Part shown: positions 7,277 to 14,876 of the stretch, piece after piece
How positions within the stretch are numbered: position 1 is the stretch's first letter
How the letters are laid out: every line of letters starts with the position of its first letter
Assembly: GCA_023460055.1 (NCBI GenBank)
Contig: JAEWRJ010000200.1
Location: forward strand, 1 to 15,694
DNA length: 15,694 nucleotides
Direction of reading: 5' to 3'
Source of the DNA: Bacillota bacterium
Lineage (GTDB): Bacteria > Bacillota > Clostridia > Christensenellales > Aristaeellaceae
Made by a program: the position numbers and the translations under genes
Notes under the pieces: model-generated
Seen by the model: only the letters and a program-made list of their open reading frames with translations
The model's database searches: none
What the model was told of the DNA's origin: nothing

Positions 7277-7891
7277 ATGGAAAAACTCGTATCCAGGGAA
7301 CGGTTCATCGAAAAAGTCAACGGGCTGATCCGGGATCAGATGATCCCCTTCAGCATCGCCGTGGCGGACATCGACAACTTTCGCGTATTTAACGCCAACT
7401 ATGGGCAGGAGATCGGGGATATGCTGATCTCCAAGGTCGTTTCCATTCTGCGGCACAATACCTCTGACAACGACCTGATCTCCAGGATCGGCGACGAATT
7501 CACCATTCTCCTCTATGATAAGGGGGCTGAAACCAGCTTCACCTATATGGAAGAGATCAGAAGATACCTGTCCAACAACAGCTTTACCATGGAGGGGAAG
7601 GAAAAGGCGGATGTTCACGCCACCCTCAGCTGCGGCATCGCCAGCTTCCCCCGGGACGCGAAGAATACGGTCGAGCTGCTCCGCGTGGCCGACACTTCCA
7701 TGTTTCGGGCGAAGAAACTTGGCAAAAACAGGGTTTGCCTTTCTGAGCCCGACAGCCTGGTGCTGAAGTCCTGCCACCTGACTAAGACACAGGCCGAACG
7801 CCTGGCCGAGCTGTCCCGGGAAACGGAGAAGACGGAAGCCTTCCTGTTCCGGGAGGCCATTGACGATCTGCTCAAAAAGAACAGCCGCTGA
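7277..7891 (+). CDS. GGDEF-domain protein with C-terminal ribbon-helix-helix DNA-binding domain
   Basis: This is a 204-residue soluble protein. Residues 1-157 are a GGDEF domain: VADIDNFRVFN (29-39) with metal-site Asp31, GQEIGDML (43-50), the signature RIGDEF (70-75), LSCGIASFP (117-125) and ADTSMFRAKKLGKNRV (138-153). The signature lacks one residue of RxGGDEF, and no RxxD inhibitory site precedes it, so diguanylate cyclase activity is uncertain. Residues 160-202 fit a CopG/Arc-type ribbon-helix-helix: strand LVLKSCHL (161-168), helix A with LTKTQAERLAELSRET (168-183), and helix B with AFLFREAIDDLLKK (188-201). This suggests a DNA-binding regulator that either makes or senses a nucleotide. 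There is no sensor or membrane domain. The gene has a strong promoter, is divergent from the DUF4914 gene and ends at a terminator. The GGDEF call is firm; the RHH call is from pattern only. Confidence 0.87.
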   Translation: MEKLVSRERFIEKVNGLIRDQMIPFSIAVADIDNFRVFNANYGQEIGDMLISKVVSILRHNTSDNDLISRIGDEFTILLYDKGAETSFTYMEEIRRYLSNNSFTMEGKEKADVHATLSCGIASFPRDAKNTVELLRVADTSMFRAKKLGKNRVCLSEPDSLVLKSCHLTKTQAERLAELSRETEKTEAFLFREAIDDLLKKNSR

Positions 7892-7908
7892 TCCGGTCTT
7901 GTCCGCAT

Positions 7909-7939
7909 AACGCTCCCTGTTTCATCCGGGGGCGTTTTT
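7909..7939 (+). terminator. Intrinsic terminator of the GGDEF-RHH gene
   Basis: Arms AACGCTCCC (7909-7917) and GGGGGCGTT (7928-7936) pair over 9 bp with one T-G wobble and a 10-base loop. A T5 run covers the end of the stem (7935-7939). It lies 18 bases after the stop codon. Confidence 0.8.
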
Positions 7940-7982
7940 GAATACCGTTCAAACATTCGGATCATGAAGCGGCGGTTGATGA

Positions 7983-8011
7983 TTGTGATCCCTTTCCCTT
8001 CCTGCTATAAT
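7983..8011 (+). promoter_or_regulatory. Promoter of the ABC-2 exporter operon
   Basis: TTGTGA (7983-7988), a 17-base spacer and a perfect TATAAT (8006-8011) are present. TGC directly before the -10 is an extended -10 (TGn) motif. The start site would be near 8018, leaving a leader of about 83 bases before the TTG at 8101. Confidence 0.75.
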
Positions 8012-8027
8012 GCGTATCTCTGGCAGA

Positions 8028-8068
8028 CGCGGGAACAGGGGGCTTTATCCCTGTTCTGGCGGGTTTTT
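8028..8068 (+). terminator. Terminator-like hairpin in the exporter leader (possible attenuator)
   Basis: GAACAGGG (8033-8040) and CCCTGTTC (8049-8056) form an 8-bp perfect stem with an 8-base loop. The stem extends outward through a wobble and one mismatch to CGC (8028-8030) with GCG (8059-8061). TTTTT follows at 8064-8068. The hairpin starts about 10 bases after the predicted start site and ends about 33 bases before the first gene. Unrestrained, it would end transcripts at about 50 bases, which fits an attenuator or a short leader RNA. Confidence 0.55.
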
Positions 8069-8100
8069 GCGTTCATTTATATGCGGGGGGGGGTGAGGAT

Positions 8101-9075
8101 TTGATACGGGTAAGCGGCATCAGCAAGAGCTTTCGCGTGGCAAAACGCAGGGCGGGCTTTGGGCGGGCGGTGAAGGCGCTGGTCAGCCGGGAGCATGAGA
8201 CGATACAAGCGCTCAAGGACGTCTCCTTTGATATCCGGGATGGGGAGATGGTGGGTTACATCGGCCCCAACGGCGCCGGCAAGAGCACGACGATCAAGAT
8301 CATGTGCGGCGTGCTGACGCCCGACAGCGGCGTCTGCGACATCAACGGCCGCACCCCCTGGAAGGAGCGTGTGGGCCACGCGCGCGAGATCGGGGTGGTC
8401 TTTGGCCAGCGCAGCCAGCTGTGGTGGGATGTGCCGGTAGATGACAGCTTTGAGCTGATCCGCGATATCTACCGGGTCGACAAGGCGCAATATATAAAGA
8501 CCCGCGACGAGCTGGTCAGCCTGCTGGGCCTTGAAGACATCCTGATGACGCCCGCGCGCAGCCTCAGCCTGGGGCAGCGGATGCGCTGCGAACTGGCGGC
8601 CTCGCTGCTGCACCGCCCCCGCATCCTCTTTTTGGATGAGCCGACCATCGGGCTGGACGCGGTGAGTAAGCTGGCGGTCCGGCAGTTCATCAGGCGGCTC
8701 AACCGCGAGGAAGGCACCACCGTCATCCTCACCACCCATGACATGCAGGATATCGAGGCGCTGGCGCGGCGGATCATACTGATCGGCCGCGGGCGAATCC
8801 TGCTGGATGGCGGGCTGGACGAGATTAGGCGCCAGGGAGGCGATGCCAAAACGATCACTTTTGAGTACAGGGGAGAGGTGCCCTCGCTTTGCGAGGGCAT
8901 GGACATGCTCGAGTCGCACGAGGGGCGGCTGGCGGTGAGGCTGTCTGGCGACCGGTGCGGTACGGCACAGGCCATCGCTCATATTTCATCGCAGGTGGAG
9001 CTGCTGGATCTGTCGGTGGCCTCCCCGGGCGCTGAGGAACTGGTGGCGGCCCTGTACAGGGAGTACAGCATATGA
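8101..9075 (+). CDS. ABC-2 type exporter ATP-binding protein
   Basis: This 324-residue ATPase has all the required motifs: Walker A GPNGAGKS (55-62), Q-loop VFGQRSQLWW (100-109; Gln103), signature LSLGQ (155-159), Walker B ILFLDE (175-180), D-loop GLD (184-186) and switch His213 in TTHD. The residues after about 235 form the C-terminal extension common in ABC-2 export ATPases. The QRSQLWWD sequence after the Q-loop and the two permeases that follow place it with the ABC2_membrane_6 group, sometimes called the viologen-exporter family. The start is a TTG at 8101. GGGGGTG (8089-8095), which pairs with the 16S tail, lies 5 bases upstream, and no in-frame ATG or GTG precedes it. Its stop overlaps the next gene's ATG (ATGA). 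The exported substrate is unknown. Confidence 0.94.
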   Translation: MIRVSGISKSFRVAKRRAGFGRAVKALVSREHETIQALKDVSFDIRDGEMVGYIGPNGAGKSTTIKIMCGVLTPDSGVCDINGRTPWKERVGHAREIGVVFGQRSQLWWDVPVDDSFELIRDIYRVDKAQYIKTRDELVSLLGLEDILMTPARSLSLGQRMRCELAASLLHRPRILFLDEPTIGLDAVSKLAVRQFIRRLNREEGTTVILTTHDMQDIEALARRIILIGRGRILLDGGLDEIRRQGGDAKTITFEYRGEVPSLCEGMDMLESHEGRLAVRLSGDRCGTAQAIAHISSQVELLDLSVASPGAEELVAALYREYSI

Positions 9076-9875
9076 GGGCCTATGCCGCGGTCGTTCGCAT
9101 GAAGTTTACGGGCGGCCTGCAGTACCGCGCGGCGGCGCTGGCGGGGCTGGCCACCCAGTTTGCCTGGGGCATTATGGAGCTGCTGGCCTTCAGTGCCTTT
9201 TACAGGGCGGATCCCGCCGCCTTCCCGATGAGCTTTGAGCAGACCGTTTCCTACATCTGGCTGCAGCAGGCCTTTCTGGCCCTGTTTATGACCTGGTTTT
9301 TTGACCGGGACATCTTTGACGCCATCCTGTCAGGGTCCATCGCCTATGAGCTGGCCCGCCCGGCGGATCTCTACGGCCGCTGGTTTGCCCAGTCGGCCGC
9401 GACACGCCTCTCCCGCGCCGTGCTGCGCTGCTTCCCGGTGCTGATCGTGGCCTTCCTGCTGCCCGGGCCCTTGCGCATGTCAGGTCCGGCTAGCCCGGTC
9501 CAGCTGTTATTATTTTTACTGTCCATGAGCCTCAGCCTGGTCGTGGTGGTCAGCTTTTCAATGCTCATCTATATTTCCGCCTTCCATACGCTGTCGCCCG
9601 TGGGCATGCGGCTGATGGCGGCGGTGACGGCGGATTTTCTGGCCGGCGGCACGGTGCCGCTGCCCTTCTTCCCCCCGGCCTTGCGGACGATAGCGGAGCT
9701 GCTGCCCTTCGCGGCCATGCAGAACATGCCGCTGCGCCTGTACAGCGGGCACATCGCGGGGGCTGAGGCGGCCCGCGGCATTACCCTGCAGGTGTTCTGG
9801 GCCGCTGTCCTGATCCTGCTGGGGCGGGCGCTGATGAAGCGGGCGCTGAAGCGCGTGACCGTGCAGGGGGGCTGA
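9072..9875 (+). CDS. ABC-2 family transporter permease (ABC2_membrane_6 type), first subunit
   Basis: This is a 267-residue membrane protein with about six hydrophobic helices, roughly at residues 18-40, 57-77, 113-133, 145-170, 180-205 and 235-253. A conserved-looking loop, DRDIFDAILSGSIAYELARP (77-96), matches the 'G-x-hydrophobic-x-x-x-L-x-R-P' pattern I associate with PF06182 permeases. Together with the next gene it should form the membrane channel driven by the ATPase. It starts at the ATG that overlaps the ATPase stop by 4 bases, indicating translational coupling. The next gene starts 3 bases after its stop. Direction (export) is inferred from the ABC-2 class. Confidence 0.88.
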   Translation: MRAYAAVVRMKFTGGLQYRAAALAGLATQFAWGIMELLAFSAFYRADPAAFPMSFEQTVSYIWLQQAFLALFMTWFFDRDIFDAILSGSIAYELARPADLYGRWFAQSAATRLSRAVLRCFPVLIVAFLLPGPLRMSGPASPVQLLLFLLSMSLSLVVVVSFSMLIYISAFHTLSPVGMRLMAAVTADFLAGGTVPLPFFPPALRTIAELLPFAAMQNMPLRLYSGHIAGAEAARGITLQVFWAAVLILLGRALMKRALKRVTVQGG

Positions 9876-9878
9876 GGG

Positions 9879-10655
9879 ATGAGGCTGTACATCAAATACA
9901 TAACGATGCACTTGAAGGCGCAGATGCAGTACAAGCTGTCCTTCTTTTTGACGGTGCTGGGGCAGATACTTGTCTCCTTCACCACCCTGCTGGGCATGTG
10001 GTTTATGCTGGACCGCTTTCACGGCGTGGAGGGATTTACATTCGCACAGGTGCTCCTGTGCTTTTCGGTGATCCTGATGGCCTATTCGCTGGCGGAGATA
10101 TTCGGGCGGGGCTTTGATCTCTTCCCGCGGATGATATCAAACGGAGAGTTCGACCGCGCCCTGGTGCGGCCGCGAGGCCTTTTGTTTCAGGTCATGTCCT
10201 CCCAGATGGAGCTGACGCGCGTCGGGCGGGTGATACAGGCATTGGCGGTCCTCATCTACGCCCTGCCCCGGGCCGGGGTGGTCTGGGCGCCCGACAAGGT
10301 ATTGACCCTGGCGCTGATGATCGCCTGCGGGGCAGTACTTTTCTTCTGCCTGTTTGTAGTGTACGCCGCCTTCAGCTTCTTTACGCTGGAGGGGCTTGAG
10401 TTTATGAACATATTCACCGACGGCGGGCGGGAATTCGGGCGCTATCCCTTCTCCGTCTACGGCAGGGACGCGCTGCGCGTGCTCACCTACGCGGTGCCGC
10501 TGGCCCTGGTGCAGTATTACCCGCTGCTCTATCTGCTGGGGAGAGAGAAGGGGCTTTTGTATATGCTTTCTCCGCTGCTGGCGCTGCTGTTTGCCGTGCC
10601 GGCGTATCTGCTGTGGCGCTTCGGGCTGAGCCGGTATAAGTCGACCGGGTCATAG
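9879..10655 (+). CDS. ABC-2 family transporter permease (ABC2_membrane_6 type), second subunit
   Basis: This is a 258-residue membrane protein, the likely heterodimer partner of the preceding permease. Hydrophobic segments lie near residues 22-45, 55-72, 115-135, 142-168, 200-220 and 228-248. The loop GFDLFPRMISNGEFDRALVRP (split: 87-96 and 97-107) parallels the 'G-x-x-x-x-x-L-x-R-P' loop of its partner. The ATG at 9879 comes 3 bases after the previous stop, and the GAGGG of the stop region acts as its ribosome binding site. The gene ends the operon, with a terminator 30 bases later. No resistance or lantibiotic genes lie nearby to identify a substrate. Confidence 0.88.
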   Translation: MRLYIKYITMHLKAQMQYKLSFFLTVLGQILVSFTTLLGMWFMLDRFHGVEGFTFAQVLLCFSVILMAYSLAEIFGRGFDLFPRMISNGEFDRALVRPRGLLFQVMSSQMELTRVGRVIQALAVLIYALPRAGVVWAPDKVLTLALMIACGAVLFFCLFVVYAAFSFFTLEGLEFMNIFTDGGREFGRYPFSVYGRDALRVLTYAVPLALVQYYPLLYLLGREKGLLYMLSPLLALLFAVPAYLLWRFGLSRYKSTGS

Positions 10656-10684
10656 CAAGCGGTCACTCTTGCCGGTGATGCCTG

Positions 10685-10729
10685 GACGGACGCGCGGAGT
10701 ATGATACCCTCGTGCGTTCGTCTTTTTTT
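10685..10729 (+). terminator. Intrinsic terminator of the ABC-2 exporter operon
   Basis: Arms GACGGACGC (10685-10693) and GCGTTCGTC (10714-10722) pair over 9 bp with one G-T wobble. The 20-base interior can fold further. A T7 run follows at 10723-10729. Confidence 0.85.
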
Positions 10730-10780
10730 CGGTTGTTAAAATTTCCTGACGGATCAAGGTGAAAAAACATGGAATCAGGG

Positions 10781-10786
10781 TATAAT
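10781..10786 (+). promoter_or_regulatory. Probable -10 box of the nucleotidase gene
   Basis: There is a perfect TATAAT at 10781-10786 but no good -35 at 16-18 bases upstream (GGTGAA at 17). Transcription would start near 10793. This places the ATG at 10769 outside the message and supports the downstream start at 10844. Confidence 0.55.
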
Positions 10787-10843
10787 AAAAAGACAAAATG
10801 CTATTGCATGATAGCGTATATGAACAGAAAGGCGGTACCCTTC

Positions 10844-12505
10844 ATGAAGAAGAGAACTCTACTGTCCCTGCTGCTTTCCCTGGTGATGCTGGCAGGCATT
10901 GCGCTTCCCGCGGCTGCGGAGAAAGCCCCGGAAAGCAAACTCTACATTCTGCATACCAACGACATGCACGGCCGCGCGGTGGCTGATCCCCAGGCGGGCA
11001 TCCTCGGCTACGCGGCCATCGCGCAGTATAAAAAGGATCTGGAGGCCCAGGGACACGACGTGCTGCTGCTGGACGCGGGCGACGCCACCCAGGGCACCCC
11101 GCTGGTCAACCTGGGCATGGGCAAGAACGCCATCGAGTTCATGAATGCCGCCGGCTACATGGCCGTGTCGCCCGGCAACCATGAGTTTGACTGGGGCAGC
11201 GATAACTTAAAGCAGCTGGCAGGCCTTGCTAAATTCCCCATCCTGTCGGCCAGCATCCTGGATGCTGTCAGCAAGGAAGTGACCTTCAAGGCCAATGCCA
11301 TCTTTGAGACGAAAGCCGGCCTGAAGGTCGGCGTGTTCGGCCTGACCACCCCGGAGACCGCCACCAAAGCCCACCCGGACAAGGTGCGTGGCGTTGAGTT
11401 CCTGCAGGGCGAAGAGCTGATCAAGGCCGCCCAGGCGCAGGTGGATGAGCTGAAGGCCGCCGGCGCGCAGCTGATCGTGGCCCTTGTCCACCTGGGCGTA
11501 GACCCCGAGAGTGCGCCTAACCGCTCAACCGACGTGCTGGAGCATGTCAGGGGCATCGACCTGATGATCGACGGCCACAGCCATACCGAGTTTGAAAAGG
11601 GTGAAAAGGTGGGAGACGCTCTGCTGGTCAGCACCGGCGATTACGGAAATTACCTCGGTGTTGTCGAGTATGACGGTGAACAGTTTACCGCCAGCCTCTT
11701 CAAGGGCCTGGGCAAGGGCGCTTTCGTCACGGTGGACGGGGCGCTCTACAGCGCTGTGCTGAGCGCCAAGCTGGATGAGGAAGTGCACGAGTTGGTGGGC
11801 GGCCTGGACAAGGCGGTCCTCGATGAGCTGTCAGCGCCCTTTGCCAAGACTGAAGTGCGCCTCAACGGCGACCGCGACCCCGGCAACCGCACGCAGGAGA
11901 CCAACCTGGGCGACTTCGCGGCGGACGCCATCCTCTGGGCCGCGCGCGAGGCGATGGGTGAGAAGGTGGTGGCTGCCATCACCAACGGCGGCGGCATCCG
12001 CGCCACCATCGAGGCGGGCGACATCACCATGATGGATATGAAGACCGTGTTCCCCTTCGGCAACGAAGTGGCTGTGCTGGATGTGACCGGGGCCGAGCTG
12101 CTGGAAGCGCTCGAGGCCGCCACAAGCAGCACGCCCAAGGCCATCGGCGCCTTCCCGCAGGTGTCGGGCATCGTGTTCACCGTGGATACTTCCGTTCCCT
12201 ATGAGCAGGGCGAGCAGTACCCGGATTCCACCTACTTTGCTCCCGCCAAGCCCGGCAGCCGCGTGACTGTCGAGTCTGTCGGCGGCGAACCCTTCAGCCT
12301 TGAAAAGATCTACACTATCGCCACCAACGACTTCACCGCGGCCGGCGGCGATACCTACTATGCCTTCCGCTACCCCAACGCCACCAGCGGCTACAAGACA
12401 GGTGTGGCGCTGGAAGACGCCCTGGTGCGCTATATCGCGGATGTGCTGGGCGGCGTTGTTGGTCAGCAGTACGCCGAGCCCCAGGGACGCATCACCGTCA
12501 AGTAA
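10844..12505 (+). CDS. Secreted UshA/5'-nucleotidase family metallophosphoesterase
   Basis: This is a 553-residue protein. A signal peptide covers residues 1-25 (MKKRT, Leu-rich core, ALPAAA before Glu). The N-terminal calcineurin-like metallophosphatase domain has HTNDMHG (37-43), DAGDATQGT (77-85), GNHEFDWG (111-118), VHLG (215-218) and GHSHTE (244-249). These supply the Asp, His and Asn ligands of a two-metal centre. The C-terminal 5'-nucleotidase domain has TNGGGIR (380-386) and the substrate region TNDFTAAGGDTY (494-505). It probably releases phosphate from nucleotides or related phosphoesters outside the cell. No LPXTG or membrane anchor is seen at the C-terminus, so it is likely secreted or wall-associated by other means. 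I chose the ATG at 10844, which gives the signal peptide, has AAGGCGG upstream and lies after the predicted promoter. The gene stands alone with its own terminator. Confidence 0.93.
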   Translation: MKKRTLLSLLLSLVMLAGIALPAAAEKAPESKLYILHTNDMHGRAVADPQAGILGYAAIAQYKKDLEAQGHDVLLLDAGDATQGTPLVNLGMGKNAIEFMNAAGYMAVSPGNHEFDWGSDNLKQLAGLAKFPILSASILDAVSKEVTFKANAIFETKAGLKVGVFGLTTPETATKAHPDKVRGVEFLQGEELIKAAQAQVDELKAAGAQLIVALVHLGVDPESAPNRSTDVLEHVRGIDLMIDGHSHTEFEKGEKVGDALLVSTGDYGNYLGVVEYDGEQFTASLFKGLGKGAFVTVDGALYSAVLSAKLDEEVHELVGGLDKAVLDELSAPFAKTEVRLNGDRDPGNRTQETNLGDFAADAILWAAREAMGEKVVAAITNGGGIRATIEAGDITMMDMKTVFPFGNEVAVLDVTGAELLEALEAATSSTPKAIGAFPQVSGIVFTVDTSVPYEQGEQYPDSTYFAPAKPGSRVTVESVGGEPFSLEKIYTIATNDFTAAGGDTYYAFRYPNATSGYKTGVALEDALVRYIADVLGGVVGQQYAEPQGRITVK

Positions 12506-12526
12506 ACCCGATCCATAGCATCAGCA

Positions 12527-12560
12527 GGGATCGCCGCGAAAACGGCGGTCCCTTTGCTTT
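12527..12560 (+). terminator. Intrinsic terminator of the nucleotidase gene
   Basis: Arms GGGATCGCCG (12527-12536) and CGGCGGTCCC (12543-12552) pair over 10 bp with one T-G wobble and a CGAAAA loop. TTTGCTTT follows. It lies 21 bases after the stop. Confidence 0.85.
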
Positions 12561-12640
12561 ACGCGGCCGCCGGCCTCTTTTGCCATCGCTCCGACTAAAT
12601 CCATGCATACACGCTGAAAAATGGCCCTTCCAAATAATGC

Positions 12641-12669
12641 TTGTGACAAACGGTGTATTGTGGTAAAAT
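12641..12669 (+). promoter_or_regulatory. Promoter of the EF-G paralogue gene
   Basis: TTGTGA (12641-12646), a 17-base spacer and TAAAAT (12664-12669) are present, with TGG just before the -10 as an extended -10 motif. The arrangement and the -35 sequence are the same as at the ABC-2 exporter promoter. The start site would be near 12676, leaving a leader of about 53 bases. Confidence 0.68.
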
Positions 12670-12728
12670 TACATCCGTTATGTAGAAACCCAATTTTTTT
12701 CACAATATGATTCGAGGGGGATTTGGAC

Positions 12729-14810
12729 ATGGCCGACTATCAACCAAAGGATATCCGTAACATTGCTTTCTTGGGACATGGCAGCGAGGGCAAGACGACT
12801 TTGACGGAGTCGATGCTCTTTGCTGCCGGCCATATCGACCGTCAGGGCCGCGTGGAGGACGGAAATACCGTCAGCGATTTTGACTCCGAAGAGATTAAGC
12901 GCGGCATTTCGATCAACACCTCCGTCGCGCCCGTAGAGTGGAAGGGTACCAAGGTCAACATCATCGACGTTCCCGGTTATTTTGATTTTGTGGGCGAGAT
13001 GATGGGGCCGGTCCGCGTGACACAGACCGTCGGCATCGTGATCAACGCGGTCAACGGTATCACCGTAGGCGCCGAAAAAGCCTGGGAAATGGCCGAAAAG
13101 AACGGCCTGAGCCGCATGTTTATTGTCAACCAGATGGACCGCGAGCATGCTAATTTTGACAAGGTTCTGGAGCAGCTGCGCGAGACATACGGCGGTTCCG
13201 TGGTGCCGCTGCTGGTGCCCATCGGCGCCGGCGCCGGTTTCCGCGGCGTGGTCAACGTGCTGGAAGGCACGGCCTTTGAAGGCGCTAACAAGACATTGAA
13301 GTCCATCGACGTGCCCGCCGAGTTGACGGCCAGGCTGAAGGATGACGAGATGGTCATCACCGAGGCTTCCGCCGAGGCGATCGATGAACTGCTTGAAAAG
13401 TTCTTCTCCGAAGGCGAGCTCAGCCATGATGAGGTGCTGGAAGGTTTCCGCGCCGGCATGAAGTCCGGCAAAATCGTGCCGGTCGTTTGCTGCAGTGCCG
13501 TGACAGGAGTTGGCGTGGCACCCCTGCTTGATATCATGAAGAGCTACCTCAACTGGCCCAGCGGCACCGTGGCCGAAGGTGTCAACCCCAAGAACGATGA
13601 ACCCGTCCGGCGCAAGTGTGTCAACGAGGAGCCCTTCTCCGCCTTTGTGTTTAAAACCATCGCCGACCCCTTCGTTGGCAAGCTGTCGCTGGTGCGCGTC
13701 ATGTCGGGCGTTCTGACCCCCGCTACCGCGCTGTACAACGCTAACGATGAGAAGGCTGAAAAGTCCGGCGGCCTGTTCGTGCTGCGCGGCAAAAAGCAGT
13801 CATCTGCCCAGCAGCTGAACGCCGGCGATATCGGCGCCCTCAGCAAGCTGCAGTTTACATCCACCGGTGATACGCTGTGCGACGCGGCCGCCCCCATCCG
13901 CTATCCCGAGCTGGTCTACCCCCTGGGCAACTTCTCCAAGGCTGTCTACGCCGCCAAACAGGGCGAGGAAGACAAGGTGTTCTCCGGCATCAACAAACTG
14001 ATGGAGGAAGATCCGTCCATTAAGATCGAAAAAAACACCGAGACCACGGAGAACGTGCTGTCCGGCCAGGGCGATCTGCACCTGGACGTGATCCGTTCCA
14101 AGCTGTCCAACAAATACGGTGCCAACGCCGTGCTGCAGGATCCCAGGATCCCCTACCGCGAGACCATCCGCAAGACTGTCTCCTGCCAGGGTCGCCACAA
14201 GAAGCAGTCCGGCGGCCATGGCCAGTTCGGCGACGTATGGATCGAGTTCAGCCCCATCGGCGATACCAACATCGACTTTGAGTTTGTCGATGCCGTTGTC
14301 GGCGGCGCAGTGCCGCGCAACTTCATCCCCTCGGTTGAAAAGGGCCTGCGCGAGAACATCGTCAAGGGCGTATTGGCCGGTTATCCCATGGTGGGCCTGC
14401 GCGCCAAGCTTTATGACGGATCCTACCACGCGGTCGACTCCTCCGAAATGGCCTTCAAAACCGCCGCCCGCATCGCTTTCAAAAAGGGCGCCGCCGACGC
14501 CAGCCCCGTTCTGCTGGAGCCTGTTATGCACGTAGAAGTGATGGTGCCCGATGAGTACATGGGCGATATCATGGGCGATGTATCCACCCGCCGCGGCCGC
14601 ATCATGGGCATGAACCAGGTGGATGGCATGCAGCAGGTGGTGGCCGAGGTGCCGCTGGCCGAGATGTTCAAGTACGCGACCGATCTGCGCTCAAAGACCC
14701 AGGCGCGCGGCAGCTTCACGATGAAGTTTGAGCGCTACGAGGAAGTGCCGACGGATGTCGCCAAGAAGATCATCGAAAACGCTGTCAAGGAAGAGGAAGA
14801 GGACGAGTAA
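12729..14810 (+). CDS. Elongation factor G paralogue (EF-G2-like translational GTPase)
   Basis: This is a 693-residue protein with full EF-G layout. The G domain has G1 GHGSEGKT (16-23), RGISI (58-62), G3 DVPGYFDF (80-87), G4 NQMD (134-137) and G5 around CCSAV. EF-G domains II-V follow, with the domain IV motif KKQSGGHGQFGDV near residues 490-502. Canonical EF-G has AHIDAGKT and DTPGHVDF. Here the catalytic His is Tyr84 and the G4 Lys is Gln135, as expected of a divergent EF-G-like paralogue rather than the main fusA product. It also lacks ribosomal-protein neighbours. Its task, such as a stress or recycling factor, is not known from sequence. I chose the ATG at 12729, 8 bases after GAGGGGG. 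The in-frame TTG at 12723 is only 2 bases from that site. The gene has its own promoter and terminator. Confidence 0.9.
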   Translation: MADYQPKDIRNIAFLGHGSEGKTTLTESMLFAAGHIDRQGRVEDGNTVSDFDSEEIKRGISINTSVAPVEWKGTKVNIIDVPGYFDFVGEMMGPVRVTQTVGIVINAVNGITVGAEKAWEMAEKNGLSRMFIVNQMDREHANFDKVLEQLRETYGGSVVPLLVPIGAGAGFRGVVNVLEGTAFEGANKTLKSIDVPAELTARLKDDEMVITEASAEAIDELLEKFFSEGELSHDEVLEGFRAGMKSGKIVPVVCCSAVTGVGVAPLLDIMKSYLNWPSGTVAEGVNPKNDEPVRRKCVNEEPFSAFVFKTIADPFVGKLSLVRVMSGVLTPATALYNANDEKAEKSGGLFVLRGKKQSSAQQLNAGDIGALSKLQFTSTGDTLCDAAAPIRYPELVYPLGNFSKAVYAAKQGEEDKVFSGINKLMEEDPSIKIEKNTETTENVLSGQGDLHLDVIRSKLSNKYGANAVLQDPRIPYRETIRKTVSCQGRHKKQSGGHGQFGDVWIEFSPIGDTNIDFEFVDAVVGGAVPRNFIPSVEKGLRENIVKGVLAGYPMVGLRAKLYDGSYHAVDSSEMAFKTAARIAFKKGAADASPVLLEPVMHVEVMVPDEYMGDIMGDVSTRRGRIMGMNQVDGMQQVVAEVPLAEMFKYATDLRSKTQARGSFTMKFERYEEVPTDVAKKIIENAVKEEEEDE

Positions 14811-14840
14811 GCCCTGTTCCGGGGATCAAACACAGCTTTG

Positions 14841-14868
14841 CAGCCCGGCCGGTCGGCCGGGCTGTTTT
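14841..14868 (+). terminator. Intrinsic terminator of the EF-G paralogue gene
   Basis: A 10-bp perfect GC-rich stem is formed by 14841-14850 (CAGCCCGGCC) and 14855-14864, with a GGTC loop. TTTT follows at 14865-14868. It lies 30 bases after the stop codon. Confidence 0.88.
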
Positions 14869-14876
14869 GTCCCCTC

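Noticed and set aside
7175..7777. Minus-strand open frame opposite the GGDEF gene
   Set aside because: The plus-strand frame has clear GGDEF motifs, a near-consensus promoter and a terminator. The antisense frame has none.
8081..8104. ATG at 8081 as start of a small leader peptide before the exporter ATPase
   Set aside because: It encodes only seven residues including a Gly run, then stops at 8102-8104 across the ATPase start. No ribosome binding site precedes it.
10769..10843. N-terminal extension of the nucleotidase from the ATG at 10769
   Set aside because: A perfect TATAAT at 10781-10786 lies inside it, and the ATG at 10844 begins a clean signal peptide.
12723..12728. TTG at 12723 as start of the EF-G paralogue
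   Set aside because: It lies only 2 bases after the ribosome binding site. The ATG at 12729 has normal spacing.
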